A DNA stretch of 11,565 bases from positions 1 through 11,565 of the forward strand of contig CAZQDP010000071.1 in NCBI GenBank assembly GCA_964592375.1, written 5' to 3'. The notes beneath the pieces are model-generated. The model was not told where the DNA came from, searched no databases, and worked only from the letters and a program-made list of their open reading frames with translations. This document shows, piece after piece, positions 1 to 6,938 of this stretch (the first letter of the stretch is position 1; each line of letters starts with the position of its first letter). The position numbers were made by a program, and so were the translations under genes. The DNA is from CAZQDP01 sp964592375 (GTDB lineage Bacteria > Bacillota > Clostridia > RUG12999).

Positions 1-61
1 GGGCAAGCCGCGCCTTGTCTTCACCGGCATACCGGCCAATGTGTTTTGTGAGGTAATGCTA

Positions 62-1408
62 TTATTTCCCGGCTTGGCCGGTTTTATACTTCTTTTCAAT
101 AATATAGTGAATATAGATAGCACACGCAATGGAGAGCAGCCCGGAAATCACAAATAGAACCTGCTGCGCTTTAATGACCATTCCAAAAAGCACAAAACCC
201 TGCGGGCCGATTTTATACATGATAAACGCACCGATGAGCGTTCCCAAAAACCCAACAGCGCCGCTAATGGCAGCATTGGCACCGATATAAAGTGTTCTGC
301 CCACTTCAGGCGCATAGTCGAACTGAATATTAAAAAGAGAAATGCCAAGCACCGCCCATGCTACACTATTAACAGCGGCCAAAAGCGGATAGAACCACAA
401 GCAATTTTGCGCGGTTAAAAACAGGAAAAACAGATGAACAAATCCCAAAAGACCGATAGCAAGTTTATTCACATGTGCCCAGCCCTTCCGATCTGCAAGC
501 CGCCCCCATGCACGCAGAAGAAAAAACTTTTCAATGCCTGCTGCAAAGGAGATAAAGGTTAAAAAGGTATAGCTAAGCTTTAAGTCACTAATATAGAAGA
601 TACTTGCATAGGGGATGACCATATAAATGGAAATATTCCATAGAACGGTTACAATCATCACCGGTAAAAAAGCGCGTACCTTAAAAGGCATAGAAATCAT
701 CTGTAAAAAGGTAATGTCAGTAGGAGATGGCGGTGAGTCAGGCTCCATAATGCGACTGAGTGCGGTAAAGTTTATTAAAGTGAGCACAAGCAAAATACCG
801 GACAGCACATAATAGCCTGCCTCAATTTGGCTATTATCCTTAAAAACATCTAATAAACGACCCATGCAAAGAATGGCAATGGATACAAGCAGAATATTGT
901 ATTTTTCCCGAAGGCTGAAGTATCTGCCTCGTACGCGGGGCGGAGTTAAACTGATCACCCAGTTGCTGGCAGCAGGGGATAAAAAAGCAGAAAACATACT
1001 GGAAGCAGAAAAACATACCACAAGAATGGCAATTCGCATGGTCATATCTTTAATGAAAAGAGGCAAAAAAAACATCAGCACAAGAAAAAGTCTATGAACA
1101 ATAGCAGTAACACACACATACAGCTTCCGCTTCTTCAGCTTCTCCACGTAAAGGGCGGCAATCGGCTGCATCACAGAAGCAATGATGGGGACAGAAGAAA
1201 TAATCCCATTGACTGCATCAGAGATCCCTAAATATTTAAGGTAACCTGCAAGAAACGTACCGGCAGCTAAATTTGCTATGATAGAGGCAGTAACTGAATC
1301 GACAGTAAACAGTTGCCTACTGCGTTTATACTCGTCTCTGGTCCTAGGCACCTGATTAAAATAGAGTAGCTTCAGTCGTCCCAGAAAGTACATCATGTAA
1401 TGAAACAT
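62..1408 (-). CDS. MFS-type transporter, 12 predicted membrane helices
   Basis: This is an integral membrane protein of about 448 residues, probably a major facilitator superfamily carrier; the substrate cannot be read from the sequence. About twelve hydrophobic stretches are visible in two halves, separated by a charged and proline-rich loop (EPDSPPSPTD, near residues 222-231). A motif-A-like loop, GRLADRKG (about 302-309), lies between helices 8 and 9. A basic EKLKKRK segment occupies the matching place after helix 2. The N-terminus before helix 1 is long and basic (about 37 residues). The start is uncertain: an upstream ATG at 1435 is in frame, but the AAAGGA at 1421-1426 would lie inside that longer version, so I prefer the ATG at 1408. 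A consensus promoter is at 1478-1506, so the gene is probably transcribed on its own. Two-half architecture is seen; transporter class is family inference. Confidence 0.85.
   Translation of the reverse strand: MFHYMMYFLGRLKLLYFNQVPRTRDEYKRSRQLFTVDSVTASIIANLAAGTFLAGYLKYLGISDAVNGIISSVPIIASVMQPIAALYVEKLKKRKLYVCVTAIVHRLFLVLMFFLPLFIKDMTMRIAILVVCFSASSMFSAFLSPAASNWVISLTPPRVRGRYFSLREKYNILLVSIAILCMGRLLDVFKDNSQIEAGYYVLSGILLVLTLINFTALSRIMEPDSPPSPTDITFLQMISMPFKVRAFLPVMIVTVLWNISIYMVIPYASIFYISDLKLSYTFLTFISFAAGIEKFFLLRAWGRLADRKGWAHVNKLAIGLLGFVHLFFLFLTAQNCLWFYPLLAAVNSVAWAVLGISLFNIQFDYAPEVGRTLYIGANAAISGAVGFLGTLIGAFIMYKIGPQGFVLFGMVIKAQQVLFVISGLLSIACAIYIHYIIEKKYKTGQAGK
69..90 (+). terminator. Possible intrinsic terminator for an unseen plus-strand gene
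   Basis: CCGGC (69-73) and GCCGG (77-81) form a five-pair GC stem with a TTG loop. It is followed by TTTTATACTTCTTTT on the plus strand. The right arm can alternatively pair over nine bases with 31-39. The element lies inside the last codons of the minus-strand MFS gene, so it would serve a convergent gene entering from the left edge. No such gene can be confirmed in bases 1-61, so the call is weak. Confidence 0.25.
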
Positions 1409-1420
1409 CAGTCTGTACAT

Positions 1421-1426
1421 TCCTTT
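1421..1426 (-). promoter_or_regulatory. Ribosome binding site deciding the MFS start
   Basis: The minus strand reads AAAGGA here. It directly abuts one in-frame ATG (1420), which is too close for initiation, and lies 12 bases before the next ATG (1408). The spacing to 1408 is long but usable, so 1408 is the preferred start. Confidence 0.4.
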
Positions 1427-1477
1427 CGCATCCACAGGCCCACTTTTTAAGCACCAGGCCCATTTACTGTTTTTTGA

Positions 1478-1506
1478 ATTGTACTATATATATTATGCAA
1501 AGTCAA
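1478..1506 (-). promoter_or_regulatory. Sigma-A type promoter of the MFS gene
   Basis: On the minus strand, -35 TTGACT (1506-1501) and -10 TACAAT (1483-1478) are separated by exactly 17 bases of AT-rich sequence. This is the best match to the housekeeping consensus in the left half. It lies about 70 bases before the MFS start and downstream of the trmL stop, so it should drive the transporter alone. Transcription would begin near 1471. Confidence 0.75.
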
Positions 1507-1517
1507 CCATTATTCTA

Positions 1518-1529
1518 GCATGAACATGC
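1518..1529. promoter_or_regulatory. Short palindrome upstream of the MFS promoter
   Basis: GCATG-AA-CATGC is a 5-2-5 inverted repeat that ends 11 bases upstream of the -35 box of the MFS promoter and lies just after the trmL stop codon. The two-base gap is too tight for an RNA hairpin and no T-run follows. A protein-binding site is more likely than a terminator, but this is inference from position and symmetry only. Confidence 0.3.
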
Positions 1530-1538
1530 AAACACCGT

Positions 1539-2003
1539 TTAGCTGAGGCCTTCAAATCCATTTTGGCGAAGTGCTTCATATAAAACAATTGCAACAGAAT
1601 TGGAAAGGTTGAGGGAGCGCAGATTCTCACCCATGGGAATGCGGATACATCGCTTTGGGTGTGCTTCTCTTATCGCCAATGGCAGACCGGAGGTTTCCCT
1701 TCCAAATACAAGGAAATCTCCTTCGGAAAATAGCACATTGCTATACACCTTTATGCCTTTGGTAGTACAATAATAAAAAGTGGATTGGGGGTTTTTCGCA
1801 AATAATTCGTCTATGCTGTCGTAATAATATACGTCAAGCTTATCCCAATAATCCAGCCCTGCTCGTTTTAAGCTTTTATCATCTATTGTAAAACCCATTG
1901 GTCTTATAATGTGCAGTGCCGCGCCCGTCACGGCGCAGCTTCGGGCAATATTGCCTGTATTTTGGGGTATTTCAGGCTGAAATAAAACGATATTAAATTT
2001 CAT
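1539..2003 (-). CDS. trmL: tRNA (cytidine(34)-2'-O)-methyltransferase TrmL
   Basis: TrmL is a SPOUT-fold enzyme that transfers a methyl group from S-adenosylmethionine to the ribose of wobble nucleotide 34 in leucine tRNAs. The product is 154 residues, the usual length for this short family, which is the catalytic SPOUT core without an extra RNA-binding domain. All three family motifs are visible: PEIPQNTGNIARSC (10-23), FGRETSGLP (100-108), and the knot-forming IPMGENLRSLNLSNSVA segment (122-138), which forms the cofactor pocket. The ATG at 2003 is chosen because AAAGGAG (2010-2016) stands six bases upstream; a start at 2033 would add ten residues absent from the family. It lies 65 bases after the amidase stop with no clear promoter of its own, so it may be read from the amidase transcript. 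The older family name is YibK/CspR. Confidence 0.95.
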   Translation of the reverse strand: MKFNIVLFQPEIPQNTGNIARSCAVTGAALHIIRPMGFTIDDKSLKRAGLDYWDKLDVYYYDSIDELFAKNPQSTFYYCTTKGIKVYSNVLFSEGDFLVFGRETSGLPLAIREAHPKRCIRIPMGENLRSLNLSNSVAIVLYEALRQNGFEGLS

Positions 2004-2068
2004 GAGAAGCTCCTTTCGAGGCAGGCTATGCAAATTTAGCTAATCAAGAGCGTAAAATAAACCATTTT

Positions 2069-3385
2069 CTATTTAGTTTGAAGCGTATCTAAAATACCGC
2101 TGCAAATCGCACCTGCGGCATTGGCGGGGGTTGAGGCAGCAAGTAATTTTGCTCTGTCCTGTGCGTTACTCATATAGGCAAGCTCTACAATAACGGCAGG
2201 CATAGATGTATTTCTGATCACAAACATTTCACTGCCGTCACGTGCGCCTTTGTCTGTCGTGCCAAGGGCGGTGGTAAGATAGGGGAGTATATTATCCGCA
2301 AGCGTGCCGGAGGAAAACCTGCCAGTTGAAAGTTGTTCATCCTTCCGTGGGCTATAGAGCACCAAAGTGCCGTTGGTATCTGCATTTTCAATGGAATTGC
2401 TGTGCACACTAACAAACAAAGCCGCCCCTTGGCGATTGGCAATCGCACTTCTCTCCTCTAAGGTCACATATAGATCTGTTTTCCTGGTCATGATGACACG
2501 GATACCTGCAGAGCTCAGCCTGCGTTCAAGCTCCAAGGCGACCGCAAGGTTTATATCCTTTTCATTGAACACCTTACCGTCGATACCCTCTGCAAGGGCG
2601 CCCGGATCACTGCCGCCATGCCCCGGGTCTATTACCACCACTTGATTGGTGGAGCTTGGCGTTAAAAAAGTAACATAGATGGTTTTTTTATCCTTTGACA
2701 GCGTGGTTTTCACGTTCATTCCGCAGGATAAATCAAACACCAATCGGGTATAGTCTGTATGCGGACCGATACGTAAACGGGTGACATATAAAGAAGCAAT
2801 AGCCTCCTGGGATGAGCTATCGCAAGAAACACCACTCAAATCCAGCACATACCGGTCAGGACCTTGAAGCGTATATTCGCTTTTCGAAGTCAGGGGAGCC
2901 AAAAGGGTAATGCTTGCTACCACTTGGTTTGTAGAAAACTGATATGCTATTTTTTGAATGGCGTTTTGTGCTAAAGGCGTTGCAATGATGGCTGTGCGCC
3001 GCGCCTGATCCCAAGTGACGGTGCAGCCAAGTGTCTCTGAAATAAACCTGGCAGGGAGCATGGTTCTGCCATTTTTAATGTAGGGTGGCGTATCAATGGA
3101 CACGGCACTGCCGTTGACATAAACGGTAGAAGAGTCAATTTTGAGCACAATCACCTTGCTGGCTGTAATTTTCACTTCATTGCTTGCGGCAATCCAATCC
3201 ACTTTTGCTCCAAAATATTCAAAAAAGGCTCTGGCCGGCAGCATAATCCTATCCCCTACAATTTCAGGAGGCACGTCCGACTGCAGAACCTTTCCGTTAA
3301 TCAGCAGGGTGGGCTGTGGGGCCGCAAAGACAAAGCAAACAGAAAGAGCCATTGAAATGATCAAAAGCAATGTAATCTTTTTCAT
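2069..3385 (-). CDS. Secreted N-acetylmuramoyl-L-alanine amidase (copper-amine-oxidase-like repeats, AMIN, Amidase_3)
   Basis: This peptidoglycan hydrolase cuts the amide bond between N-acetylmuramic acid and the stem peptide, outside the membrane. The 438-residue product starts with a signal peptide (basic MKK, hydrophobic core to about residue 22). Next is a domain of two similar repeats, GDRIMLPARAFFEYFGA (44-60) and GRTMLPARFISETLG (106-120), the pattern of the copper-amine-oxidase-like N-terminal wall module common in Clostridia. An AMIN-like beta domain follows (about 145-242). The catalytic Amidase_3 domain starts at about 248. Its zinc ligands are visible as His256 (VIDPGHGGSDPGA), Glu275 (NEKDINL) and His328 (SVHSN), with catalytic Glu401 (VELAYMSN). 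The ATG at 3385 is chosen because GAGGTG (3391-3396) sits five bases upstream; the GTG at 3391 overlaps that site. It resembles CwlD/LytC-type amidases; the exact role (division, sporulation or autolysis) is not shown. Confidence 0.93.
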   Translation of the reverse strand: MKKITLLLIISMALSVCFVFAAPQPTLLINGKVLQSDVPPEIVGDRIMLPARAFFEYFGAKVDWIAASNEVKITASKVIVLKIDSSTVYVNGSAVSIDTPPYIKNGRTMLPARFISETLGCTVTWDQARRTAIIATPLAQNAIQKIAYQFSTNQVVASITLLAPLTSKSEYTLQGPDRYVLDLSGVSCDSSSQEAIASLYVTRLRIGPHTDYTRLVFDLSCGMNVKTTLSKDKKTIYVTFLTPSSTNQVVVIDPGHGGSDPGALAEGIDGKVFNEKDINLAVALELERRLSSAGIRVIMTRKTDLYVTLEERSAIANRQGAALFVSVHSNSIENADTNGTLVLYSPRKDEQLSTGRFSSGTLADNILPYLTTALGTTDKGARDGSEMFVIRNTSMPAVIVELAYMSNAQDRAKLLAASTPANAAGAICSGILDTLQTK

Positions 3386-3395
3386 AAGCACACCT

Positions 3396-3429
3396 CATGC
3401 GTGGCCATCTATATCAAAATTGCCACATG
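3396..3429 (-). promoter_or_regulatory. Inverted repeat just before the amidase ribosome site
   Basis: GTGGC (3401-3405) and GCCAC (3422-3426), extended by CAT/ATG across a two-base bulge, can pair around a 16-base loop. In the amidase mRNA the arm nearer the gene ends against the GAGGTG ribosome site. It could modulate translation or be an operator. Only the symmetry is observed. Confidence 0.25.
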
Positions 3430-3529
3430 TAATTTTTCAAATCAAAAAAAATCGGCCTTCATGAATTCGACACATTTGCTCATCATTCCTGTTTTCTCGT
3501 CAAATCGTAACCTATTTGTAATCGGAATA

Positions 3530-4291
3530 TCATCTAATGGTTAGCGCATACATCATTTCTTCTGTAAATTCATCTGCACCGATGAGGGAAACGGAAAAAT
3601 CAATATCTTCGGTAGAGCTGTAGGTAAAACCGCTTTTGCCGTATTTGCGTCCGAATTTTACATGCATTTGGGTGTTTTTTAAATCTGCATCAAGCAGTGC
3701 ATTTGCAAAGTCACTGAGGGTTGTGGCTTCACCCGCGGTGAGGCGGCCTTTGTCTTCACTCTTCCATAGCTCAAGGTCTAAATATAGCTTGTAATTTCCA
3801 TTCTCCAGGAGCTCGTTTAATGAGGGAAGCTGAGAGAATGAGGTGTATTCATCCTGGCTCATCAGCAGTGCCTCGCAGGTAACACTGTGCGTATCACCAA
3901 TAATGCTGCGAGAAAGCGGCAGTACAATTCCCTCAATTTGTTTTGAGAGATACAGATCAAAATAGGGGTCATTATTGACTCTTGTTTCGCTGGTTCGAAT
4001 GGTAAACACACCAACTAATTTAGCTGAAACTTTGGCATCATAAAGGCCATCAATACCGGGCACCGGAGCGATATGTTCAACCGAAAAAGTATCATTTGGG
4101 TATTTTTCAGCAAGAAACTCCTCCAAATGCTGATATACCAAAGGGTATTTCTCGCGATTTTCAAGTTTCAGCTGTTCCGCTTGCTGCCTAAGCTGATAGG
4201 CTTTCATCATTTTTACGCCTCCAAAAAGCGCTGCAGATAAAGCCACGAGGATAATAAAAAGAAGAAGAAGTCGTTTCATCGTTTTATTCAT
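3530..4291 (-). CDS. Membrane-anchored extracytoplasmic protein of unknown function
   Basis: I do not recognise a named family. The 253-residue product begins with a basic MNKTMKR segment and a hydrophobic stretch at about residues 8-27 with no clear cleavage site, so a single N-terminal anchor with the rest outside is likely. A charged helical region follows (about 30-65), then a motif LEEFLAEKYPNDTFSVEHI (56-74) resembling the start of small exported Gram-positive proteins. The remainder looks like alternating beta and loop, ending near LTIR. No cysteine-based lipobox or catalytic motif is seen. It follows the protease gene by 46 bases and is probably in its transcript. The start is uncertain: AAAGGA (4304-4309) abuts an ATG at 4303 and is 12 bases from the ATG at 4291, which gives the cleanest anchor; the longest in-frame version begins at 4354 and overlaps the protease gene. 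Confidence 0.75.
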   Translation of the reverse strand: MNKTMKRLLLLFIILVALSAALFGGVKMMKAYQLRQQAEQLKLENREKYPLVYQHLEEFLAEKYPNDTFSVEHIAPVPGIDGLYDAKVSAKLVGVFTIRTSETRVNNDPYFDLYLSKQIEGIVLPLSRSIIGDTHSVTCEALLMSQDEYTSFSQLPSLNELLENGNYKLYLDLELWKSEDKGRLTAGEATTLSDFANALLDADLKNTQMHVKFGRKYGKSGFTYSSTEDIDFSVSLIGADEFTEEMMYALTIR

Positions 4292-4303
4292 GAGCCGGAT
4301 CAT

Positions 4304-4309
4304 TCCTTT
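4304..4309 (-). promoter_or_regulatory. Ribosome binding site of the unknown anchored protein
   Basis: The minus strand reads GAAAGGAATGATCC around this site, close to the full anti-16S complement GAAAGGAGGTGATCC. Extended pairing would place the ribosome nearer the ATG at 4291 than the plain 12-base distance from AAAGGA suggests. This supports 4291 over 4303. Confidence 0.4.
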
Positions 4310-4337
4310 CAATACTTTTTGCATATGCCATAGAATG

Positions 4338-5771
4338 CTATTGCTTCCACTCATAAAGTCGCATCGGCGCTTTAGGAGATGGGTTTCGCAAACTTTCTAC
4401 AAACAGTTGCTTGACCGTATATGTACCGCTAACGGATAGCGGCGAAAACGTAAAATGATAATAAAAATGCGACTGTGATGCAATTTGTGCCTCAACGCTG
4501 CGCATCTCTATTAAGCGATTGCCATTGTATAGAGCGGCCACGGCACTGCCGGTAGAACCATTGCCCGAATTATTTACAAGATGCATATTCAAATTCAAAT
4601 TCCCCTCGGTCATTGCCACGGCGAAGGGGGCGATGGCAAGCTCGCTTGGATTTTGCATTGCGTAGAGTGCTTCTAAAACATTCATCACGCCATATCCGTA
4701 ATCTGCATCATAGCCCGGCAGGCCATCATCTAAAACGGTTTTTTTCAGCAACGAGAAAAAATCCGAAGCAGACAAAGATGGAGAGAGGCTTTTGGCAAGT
4801 GCGGCAAGTGCGGCAACAGACGGAGCGGAATAGGAGGTGCCGGAGGCATATTTGTAACCGCCGGGAGTGAGATAATCAAGACTGTAAACATTCTCCCCCA
4901 CAGCAGTGACATCCACGCTTGTTCCACGCTGTGAAAAGGAAGAAACTACGCCGGCTTGGTTGACAGAGCCCACACCGATGACCTGTTCATATGCGGCAGG
5001 ATAGGATAAATCAGATGAACCGGAATTGCCTGCGGCAGCGGTAAGGATAACCCCTTTATCTGCCGCATAATTCACCGCTTCCAAAAGCGAATTATAGTTC
5101 ATTGGTGTGCCGAAACTCATATTAATGATATCACAATGATAGAGATCCACCGCATCGTAAATGGCCTGCACAATGGTACTGACCTGCGTGCCATTTTGAT
5201 CAAAGCATTTAAGGACAACCAGCTGCGCACCCGGCGCGATGCCTGCAATGCCTACGCCATTGTTCGTCTTGGCACAGATCACGCCTGCAACAAAGGTGCC
5301 ATGGCCTACGGTATCCGTCACGTCCCCAGCGGTTCCGATTGCGGTATAATTGACGGCGGCCGAAATGGAGGCGGGGTTGATATCCTCATGGTCTGGCATC
5401 AGGCCCGAATCAATCACGGCGATTTTTACGCCGCTACCTGCAATGCCCTGCTGCCATGCATATGCGGCTGACATGGAGGCATACGAAGTCTGCCGGCTCA
5501 GATCCAAATCGTTTGGCAAATCATAAAGGGTCATTTCCCCATCCGGCTCTATGTACAGCGCTTCTCCACGCCGCAAAAGAGAAAGGGCGTAGCTGTAACT
5601 TGGAGTTCGATAAAAGCCTCTGCGTGCAGTTACGGGAGATAGTCCTAAGAAAGAGCCCTGCAATTGCACTGCATCCGTGCGAAGCTTCACAATATATCCG
5701 CCGCTACTGCCAAGGGCAGGAGAAATGCCAAAAAGCAGAAAAGCGATGAGAAATACAGCTGTTTTTTTCAT
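4338..5771 (-). CDS. Secreted subtilisin-like serine protease (peptidase family S8)
   Basis: This is an extracellular endopeptidase of the subtilase family, 477 residues from the chosen start. A signal peptide is evident (MKKTAVFLIAFLLFGISPALG). A short region (about 24-90) may act as a propeptide. The catalytic domain shows the triad in family order: Asp121 in VKIAVIDSG, His157 in GHGTFVAG and Ser313 in GTSYSAPSVAA. The oxyanion Asn249 is in AAAGNSG. The YGYGVMNVLEAL segment (about 358-369) closes the catalytic domain. About 105 further residues, rich in beta-type sequence, form a C-terminal module I cannot name. The start at 5771 is chosen because it places the basic signal peptide first. 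GAAGGA (5784-5789) lies 12 bases upstream; ATGs at 5783 and 5810 are in frame. It is the first gene of the left block, behind the promoter at 5864-5891. The substrate is unknown. Confidence 0.93.
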   Translation of the reverse strand: MKKTAVFLIAFLLFGISPALGSSGGYIVKLRTDAVQLQGSFLGLSPVTARRGFYRTPSYSYALSLLRRGEALYIEPDGEMTLYDLPNDLDLSRQTSYASMSAAYAWQQGIAGSGVKIAVIDSGLMPDHEDINPASISAAVNYTAIGTAGDVTDTVGHGTFVAGVICAKTNNGVGIAGIAPGAQLVVLKCFDQNGTQVSTIVQAIYDAVDLYHCDIINMSFGTPMNYNSLLEAVNYAADKGVILTAAAGNSGSSDLSYPAAYEQVIGVGSVNQAGVVSSFSQRGTSVDVTAVGENVYSLDYLTPGGYKYASGTSYSAPSVAALAALAKSLSPSLSASDFFSLLKKTVLDDGLPGYDADYGYGVMNVLEALYAMQNPSELAIAPFAVAMTEGNLNLNMHLVNNSGNGSTGSAVAALYNGNRLIEMRSVEAQIASQSHFYYHFTFSPLSVSGTYTVKQLFVESLRNPSPKAPMRLYEWKQ

Positions 5772-5863
5772 ATGTGCATCCATTCCTTCAATATAAGCGC
5801 CATCACGCAAAAACGCAAACCTTTTCCGGTGCAGAAAGATTTTTGATCGTCATATATAAAATC

Positions 5864-5891
5864 ATTATATCATATTTCTTCAAAAATTCAA
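5864..5891 (-). promoter_or_regulatory. Extended -10 promoter of the protease gene
   Basis: On the minus strand, TGATATAAT gives an extended -10 (TATAAT at 5869-5864, TG upstream). TTGAAT (5891-5886) is a -35 at 16 bases. It lies about 95 bases before the protease start and likely drives the protease and the downstream anchored protein. Confidence 0.65.
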
Positions 5892-5982
5892 ATACTTTTG
5901 TGACAAAATATGCTGGTTTTTTATGGGGAAAAAAGAATGCCACCGTTGGAGCAATTTCCAATCATGCAGAAATTCGCGTTAT

Positions 5983-6000
5983 AATGAATATTTATTAAAA
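5983..6000. promoter_or_regulatory. ARG-box-like site upstream of the nadK-argR-recN operon
   Basis: The sequence AATGAATATTTATTAAAA matches the 18-base ARG box pattern WNTGAATWWWWATTCANW at every defined position except one (C replaced by A in the right half). It lies about 27 bases before the -35 box of the promoter that reads argR, so ArgR could bind here and control its own operon. A possible second box about two bases downstream (6002-6014) is poor. The match is seen; function is inference, and AT-rich sequence can match by chance. Confidence 0.35.
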
Positions 6001-6008
6001 ATAAATAT
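5988..6008. repeat. AT-rich inverted repeat, 9-3-9
   Basis: ATATTTATT (5988-5996) and AATAAATAT (6000-6008) are perfect reverse complements separated by AAA. It lies upstream of the nadK -35 box and overlaps the ARG-box-like site. It contains no G or C, so as RNA it would be weak; a DNA-binding or bending role is more plausible. Confidence 0.5.
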
Positions 6009-6026
6009 AATCCAATCCGAAAAATA

Positions 6027-6055
6027 TAGACATACACGCCATCATATGCTATAAT
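6027..6055 (+). promoter_or_regulatory. Promoter of nadK-argR-recN
   Basis: TAGACA (6027-6032) and TATAAT (6050-6055) are 17 bases apart, and TGC immediately before the -10 makes it an extended -10. The expected start of transcription is about 25 bases before the nadK start codon, leaving a very short leader that contains the ribosome site. Confidence 0.75.
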
Positions 6056-6087
6056 GCAATCAAATAGCTTCATAGGGAGTGGGCGAA

Positions 6088-6924
6088 ATGCGGACATTTT
6101 CGATAATAGCCAACGAGGACAAGGATCAGGACAACCAGGTATTGCGTACTGTTATTCGTGCATTTGCCGGACGAAGCAGAATTTTAACAGAGGTGGTACT
6201 GCATGGTGAGGACCGGATGGGCCATGTGGACGTCGTGAAGGGTGAGGCTTTGTTTACCCAGTCTGAAGCAGTTATTGTACTGGGGGGCGATGGAAGCATT
6301 CTTTCCGCGGCGGCAAAGGCAGCGGTATTTGCAACTCCCGTGTTTGGCATTAATTTGGGAACCATCGGTTTTCTAGCTTCCATTGAAAGGGAGCAAGCGG
6401 ATATGGCCGCAGATATTTTACTTGGAGGCAAATATACCATTGAAAAAAGAATGATGATAGAGAGTCATATAAAGGGCGAAGACAAAGCATTGGCACTGAA
6501 TGATTTTGTTATATCAAGAGGGAATTATCCCCACATGATTGAGATTGCCATCACCATCGATGGCGAGCATCTCAATGCGTTTACGGCAGATGGGGTGATT
6601 ATTTCTTCGCCCACAGGTTCAACCGCATATTCTCTGGCGGCAGGCGGACCCATTATGGATCCAACCATGGAGGGGTTTATTATTAATCCAATTTGTGCGC
6701 ATGATCTGAATTCAAGGCCTGTAGTACTACCGGCGCACAAGGAGATTGGTGTATGTATCAAAGGGCGATATGAAGGCAGTGCCGTTTTAATTGCAGACGG
6801 CAGGGAAAAGATGAATGTAGCTTGGGGGCAGAAAATCAGTATTCAAAAGTCTCAGTTTGCCGCAGAGCTCATCAGCCTGCCGGGCAGAGGATTTTACGGC
6901 CTGGTAAGGAAAAAACTCGGTTAA
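6088..6924 (+). CDS. nadK: NAD kinase (ATP-NAD kinase)
   Basis: NadK phosphorylates NAD+ at the 2'-hydroxyl of its adenosine ribose to make NADP+, in the cytoplasm. The product is 278 residues, near the usual family length. Diagnostic motifs are visible. GGDGSIL (66-72) carries the catalytic Asp68. The NDFVISRG segment (138-145) follows. TADGVIISSPTGSTAYSLAAGGP (166-188) is the glycine-rich nucleotide-binding region with the conserved PTGSTAYS. The ATG at 6088 is chosen because AGGGAG (6074-6079) is eight bases upstream; a GTG at 6079 overlaps that site. It is the first gene of a three-gene operon, with argR beginning 14 bases after its stop. Placement of nadK directly before argR and recN is common in Clostridia. 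Confidence 0.95.
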   Translation: MRTFSIIANEDKDQDNQVLRTVIRAFAGRSRILTEVVLHGEDRMGHVDVVKGEALFTQSEAVIVLGGDGSILSAAAKAAVFATPVFGINLGTIGFLASIEREQADMAADILLGGKYTIEKRMMIESHIKGEDKALALNDFVISRGNYPHMIEIAITIDGEHLNAFTADGVIISSPTGSTAYSLAAGGPIMDPTMEGFIINPICAHDLNSRPVVLPAHKEIGVCIKGRYEGSAVLIADGREKMNVAWGQKISIQKSQFAAELISLPGRGFYGLVRKKLG

Positions 6925-6929
6925 AGGAG
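6925..6929 (+). promoter_or_regulatory. Ribosome site that sets the TTG start of argR
   Basis: AGGAG lies immediately after the nadK stop codon and nine bases before TTG at 6939. No ATG or GTG is suitably placed, and starting at TTG gives the standard ArgR length. Confidence 0.75.
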
Positions 6930-6938
6930 CGGCCAAAG

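Larger units (their letters stand above)
5772..6087. other. Divergent intergenic region between the protease and nadK
   Basis: This 316-base stretch holds no convincing gene. It carries a minus-strand promoter for the protease (5864-5891), a plus-strand promoter for nadK (6027-6055), an ARG-box-like site (5983-6000) overlapping a 9-3-9 AT-rich inverted repeat (5988-6008), and a small inverted repeat, TTGGA/TCCAA, at 5946-5961. The central part is strongly AT-rich, as expected of a promoter region. Confidence 0.8.

Noticed and set aside
1..61. Possible end of a gene at the left edge on either strand
   Set aside because: Two plus-strand frames close near 49-56 and one minus-strand frame stays open without a start codon. 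The stretch is too short to choose between them.
3331..3385. Amidase as a lipoprotein (cysteine at residue 17 of the signal region)
   Set aside because: The residues before the cysteine (LSV) do not fit a lipobox, since valine replaces the small residue needed directly before it.
3455..3490. T-run after a GGCC-containing sequence as a terminator of the unknown anchored protein gene
   Set aside because: The T-run is present on the minus strand, but no stable stem can be drawn immediately before it.
5946..5961. TTGGA/TCCAA inverted repeat between the divergent promoters
   Set aside because: A five-pair stem is common by chance and it has no positional link to either promoter.
5980..5985. Second TATAAT upstream of nadK
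   Set aside because: No acceptable -35 stands 16-18 bases upstream, and the promoter at 6027-6055 is far better.
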